From JAHJQQ01 sp964458835 (GTDB lineage Bacteria; Pseudomonadota; Gammaproteobacteria; Thiohalobacterales; Thiohalobacteraceae): a stretch of DNA of 8,550 nt. The notes under the pieces were generated by a model, which ran no database searches, was not told the origin of the DNA, and saw only the letters and a program-made list of their open reading frames with translations. Shown in pieces: positions 6,893 through 8,550 of the stretch. The stretch is taken from assembly GCA_964458835.1 (NCBI GenBank), contig CAYWKV010000136.1, forward strand, positions 1 through 8,550, written 5' to 3'. The first letter of the stretch is position 1. Every line of letters begins with the position of its first letter. Both the position numbers and the translations under genes were made by a program.

Positions 6893-7399
6893 TCAGTTGG
6901 CCTCGCCGCGCACCTGATTCAGTGCGGCGTGGATGTTGTTGTCGAGGTAGCCGCCGTAGAACTCGAGGGTGTTGATGCCGACCATGCGGTCGGTGAGTTC
7001 GCGGCCCCGGGCGTCGAGGAACAGCACCGTCGGCACCACCGTGACCCGGTAGCGGCTGGCCAGCAGGTCGGCGTCGACGCGGTTGCCGTCGAAGTCCACC
7101 AGGGTGTCGTGATTGTCGATCATCACCTTGCGGATCAGAATCTTGTCGTCGTAATCCCCGCTGATGAGCATGGGCTTGAGGAACCACTCCTCGAGCTGCT
7201 CGCAGTAGCCGCAGGTCGATGAGGTGAACGACAGCAGGATCGGGAGCGAGCGGGCCTCCGCGGCCCGCGCGTCGGCCTTCAGGTCATGGCTCTCGACCAC
7301 CTCGGGCTGGGCCGCCGGGCTCAGAGCGGGTTGCGCCAGCCACGCCAGCGCACATGCCAAGACCTTGAGATACTTGAGCTTGCAACGGACTTCACGCAC
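6893..7399 (-). CDS. Exported thioredoxin-fold protein (SoxW-like)
   Basis: A 168-residue predicted periplasmic thiol-disulfide protein. Residues 1-30 form a Sec signal peptide: basic MREVRCKLKYLK, a hydrophobic core, then ALSPAA with probable cleavage near residue 30. The thioredoxin fold follows. LPILLSFTSSTCGYCEQLEE has the redox pair Cys63-Gly-Tyr-Cys66, and VTVVPTVLFLDARGREL has the conserved cis-Pro123. The insertion between them and the ending LEFYGGYLDNNIHAALNQV resemble the SoxW/thioredoxin_2 group, which includes periplasmic reductases near sulfur-oxidation genes. No sox gene is visible here, so the substrate is unknown. The start is a GTG at 7399, chosen because GGGGAGGA on the minus strand (plus 7406-7413) sits at ideal spacing and because a full signal peptide results. 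The gene points against algR and is divergent from hemC, splitting the usual algR-hemC neighbourhood. Confidence 0.88.
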   Translation of the reverse strand: MREVRCKLKYLKVLACALAWLAQPALSPAAQPEVVESHDLKADARAAEARSLPILLSFTSSTCGYCEQLEEWFLKPMLISGDYDDKILIRKVMIDNHDTLVDFDGNRVDADLLASRYRVTVVPTVLFLDARGRELTDRMVGINTLEFYGGYLDNNIHAALNQVRGEAN

Positions 7400-7405
7400 T
7401 CGCTA

Positions 7406-7413
7406 TCCTCCCC
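7406..7413 (-). promoter_or_regulatory. Strong Shine-Dalgarno of the thioredoxin-like gene
   Basis: The minus-strand sequence GGGGAGGA puts GGAGG 7 nt before the GTG at 7399. It is the best Shine-Dalgarno noticed in the window and decides this non-ATG start. Confidence 0.75.
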
Positions 7414-7418
7414 GTCTG

Positions 7419-7458
7419 GGCATCGCCGCGGACCCCGCGGTCCACGCCGGGCGATGCC
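7419..7458. promoter_or_regulatory. Nested inverted repeat in the thioredoxin/hemC divergent spacer
   Basis: GGCATCGCC (7419-7427) pairs perfectly with GGCGATGCC (7450-7458). Inside, GGACC (7430-7434) pairs with GGTCC (7439-7443) around the loop CCGC. The structure begins 6 nt upstream of the thioredoxin Shine-Dalgarno and lies about 70 nt before the hemC start. It could be an operator for a dimeric regulator, or an RNA hairpin in the leader of either gene. No known regulator motif is recognised. Confidence 0.5.
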
Positions 7459-7477
7459 ATCCAGCGGTTCATCGGTT

Positions 7478-7490
7478 GCCACTGTGTGGC
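7478..7490. repeat. Short perfect hairpin upstream of hemC
   Basis: GCCAC (7478-7482) and GTGGC (7486-7490) pair around TGT. A TTGCCA at 7476-7481 resembles a -35 box, but no acceptable -10 follows at 16-18 nt. The hemC promoter is therefore not assigned. Confidence 0.25.
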
Positions 7491-7528
7491 CGGACCGCTC
7501 CCACTGTCAAATCACAGCGCAGCCCATC

Positions 7529-8461
7529 ATGTCCCAGCCCGTTTTGCGTATCGCCACCCGAAAGAGCGCCCTGGCCCTGTGGCAGGCCGAACACGTCCGC
7601 CAGGGGCTGCAGCTCCATCACCCCGGCCTGGCGGTGGAGCTGGTCACCATGACCACGCGCGGCGACCAGATCCTCGACAGCCCGCTGGCCAAGGTCGGCG
7701 GCAAGGGGTTGTTCGTCAAGGAGCTGGAACAGGCCCTGCTGGATGGACGGGCGGACATCGCCGTGCATTCCATGAAGGACGTCCCGGTGGACCTGCCGGA
7801 GGGTCTGGAGCTGGCCGTGGTGCTGGAGCGCGAGGACCCGCGCGACGCCTTCGTCTCCAATGAATACGCCGCGCTGGCGGCGCTGCCGCAGGGGGCGCGG
7901 GTCGGCACCTCCAGCCTGCGGCGCCAGTGCCAGCTGCGGGCGCTCCGTCCGGATCTGGTCATCGGCGATCTGCGCGGCAACGTCAACACCCGCCTGGACA
8001 AGCTCGACCGGGGCGACTTCGACGCCATCATCCTGGCCTGCGCGGGCCTGAAGCGGCTCGGGTTCACGGGGCGCATCCGCGAGGAGATCGGGCCCGAGGT
8101 GATCCTGCCGGCCATCGGCCAGGGCGCCATCGGCATCGAATGCCGCGTCGGTGACGATGTCATCCACGAGTACATCCGGCCGCTGGGGCATGCCCGCACC
8201 CGCGACCGGCTGCGCGCCGAGCGCGCGCTGAACGAGCGGCTGCACGGCGGCTGCCAGGTGCCGATCGCCGGCTATGCCGAGCTGGAGCAGGGCGTGATCG
8301 TGCTGCGCGGCCTGGTCGGCCGGCCGGACGGGCGCGAGTTGGTCCGCGGCGTCATCAGCGGCCGCCCCGAGGATGCCGAAGAGCTCGGCCAGGTGCTCGC
8401 CGACGATCTGCTCGGCCGCGGCGCGGACGTCATCCTGCGTGAACTCTACGGCGAACACTGA
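7529..8461 (+). CDS. hemC: Porphobilinogen deaminase (hydroxymethylbilane synthase)
   Basis: Cytoplasmic enzyme that joins four porphobilinogen units into hydroxymethylbilane, the linear precursor of uroporphyrinogen III, in heme and other tetrapyrrole synthesis. The product is 310 residues, the normal length. Visible motifs: LRIATRKSALALWQA (6-20), which opens the family fold; HSMKDVP with the catalytic Asp84; VGTSSLRRQCQL (125-136), which contacts cofactor and substrate; and HGGCQVPIAGYA (239-250) with Cys242, which carries the dipyrromethane cofactor. Asp84 and Cys242 have the same numbers as in the E. coli enzyme. The frame is open upstream to 7286, but that part overlaps the thioredoxin gene antisense and lacks family similarity. 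The ATG at 7529 is therefore chosen even though no clear Shine-Dalgarno precedes it. The 3' end overlaps the proposed hemD start. Confidence 0.97.
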   Translation: MSQPVLRIATRKSALALWQAEHVRQGLQLHHPGLAVELVTMTTRGDQILDSPLAKVGGKGLFVKELEQALLDGRADIAVHSMKDVPVDLPEGLELAVVLEREDPRDAFVSNEYAALAALPQGARVGTSSLRRQCQLRALRPDLVIGDLRGNVNTRLDKLDRGDFDAIILACAGLKRLGFTGRIREEIGPEVILPAIGQGAIGIECRVGDDVIHEYIRPLGHARTRDRLRAERALNERLHGGCQVPIAGYAELEQGVIVLRGLVGRPDGRELVRGVISGRPEDAEELGQVLADDLLGRGADVILRELYGEH

Positions 8462-8550
8462 GCGCCCGGCGCTCGCCGGCCGCACCGTTCTGGTGACGCG
8501 CCCCGCCCATCAGGCCGGGGCGCTGTGCGGCATGATCGAGGCCGCCGGCG
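8439..8550 (+). CDS. hemD: Uroporphyrinogen-III synthase, N-terminal part, cut by the window end
   Basis: This enzyme cyclises hydroxymethylbilane to uroporphyrinogen III, the step after HemC. Only about 37 residues are visible. GRTVLVTRPAHQ followed by AGALCGMIEAAG is the typical N-terminus of the family, in which LVTRP starts the first domain's first strand. In this frame the nearest start is GTG at 8439, giving MNSTANTERPALAGRTVLVT and a 23-nt overlap with hemC; no later start fits, because the next GTG (8493) lies inside the LVTRP strand. Translation is probably coupled to hemC. No strong Shine-Dalgarno is seen. The remainder of the gene is outside the window. Confidence 0.85.
   Translation, partial: MNSTANTERPALAGRTVLVTRPAHQAGALCGMIEAAG

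Noticed and set aside
7352..7363. VLAC in the thioredoxin signal peptide as a lipoprotein lipobox
   Set aside because: The hydrophobic core continues after the Cys and a normal signal peptidase I site (ALSPAA) follows, so a lipobox is unlikely.
7465..7473. CGGTTCATC upstream of hemC as a possible AlgR binding box
   Set aside because: It has only seven of nine matches to the remembered CCGTTCGTC-type site; a similar near-match occurs near 6808, so chance is likely.
7286..7528. N-terminal extension of hemC to an upstream start
   Set aside because: It would overlap the thioredoxin gene antisense and add 81 residues without family similarity; the family starts just before LRIATRKSALA.

Overview
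The window is a GC-rich chromosomal segment, almost certainly from a gammaproteobacterium. The evidence is its gene order: argH on the minus strand, a divergent algZ(fimS)-algR two-component pair, then hemC-hemD. This is the arrangement known from Pseudomonas, where hemC and hemD are linked to algR. The composition and the periplasmic SoxW-like thioredoxin would fit a Chromatiales or Ectothiorhodospiraceae-type organism, but that placement is inference.

Layout. (1) 1-588: 3' part of a secreted-type protein resembling the periplasmic 'methylamine utilization' cupredoxin-fold proteins. It is followed after 4 nt by (2) 593-3355, a large inner-membrane c-di-GMP enzyme (periplasmic sensor, HAMP, PAS, GGDEF, EAL). 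The two probably form a sensing operon. (3) 3366-4772, minus: argH (argininosuccinate lyase), ending 10 nt from the end of the c-di-GMP gene. (4) 4850-5962 and 5959-6684: an AlgZ/FimS-like membrane histidine kinase and an AlgR-like LytTR response regulator, overlapping by 4 nt (ATGA). (5) 6685-6892: an intergenic spacer much richer in A than its surroundings, with phased A-tracts and a long imperfect inverted repeat. (6) 6893-7399, minus: an exported thioredoxin-like protein with a CGYC active site, starting at GTG behind a strong Shine-Dalgarno. (7) 7400-7528: a divergent spacer with a 9-bp perfect stem enclosing a second hairpin. (8) 7529-8461: hemC (porphobilinogen deaminase), with hemD starting at a GTG inside the hemC 3' end and running off the window.

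How the genes relate. ArgH (arginine synthesis) and HemC/HemD (tetrapyrrole synthesis) are housekeeping enzymes. The two signalling units (the cupredoxin-like/c-di-GMP pair and AlgZ-AlgR) both belong to families that control surface behaviour such as type IV pili, exopolysaccharide and biofilm. The departure from the usual algR-hemC-hemD block is the inverted thioredoxin gene and the repeat-bearing spacer between algR and hemC.

No RNA gene, CRISPR array, insertion sequence or phage gene was seen. The window is mostly ordinary core genome. The least explained parts are the cupredoxin-like/c-di-GMP pair and the two structured intergenic spacers.
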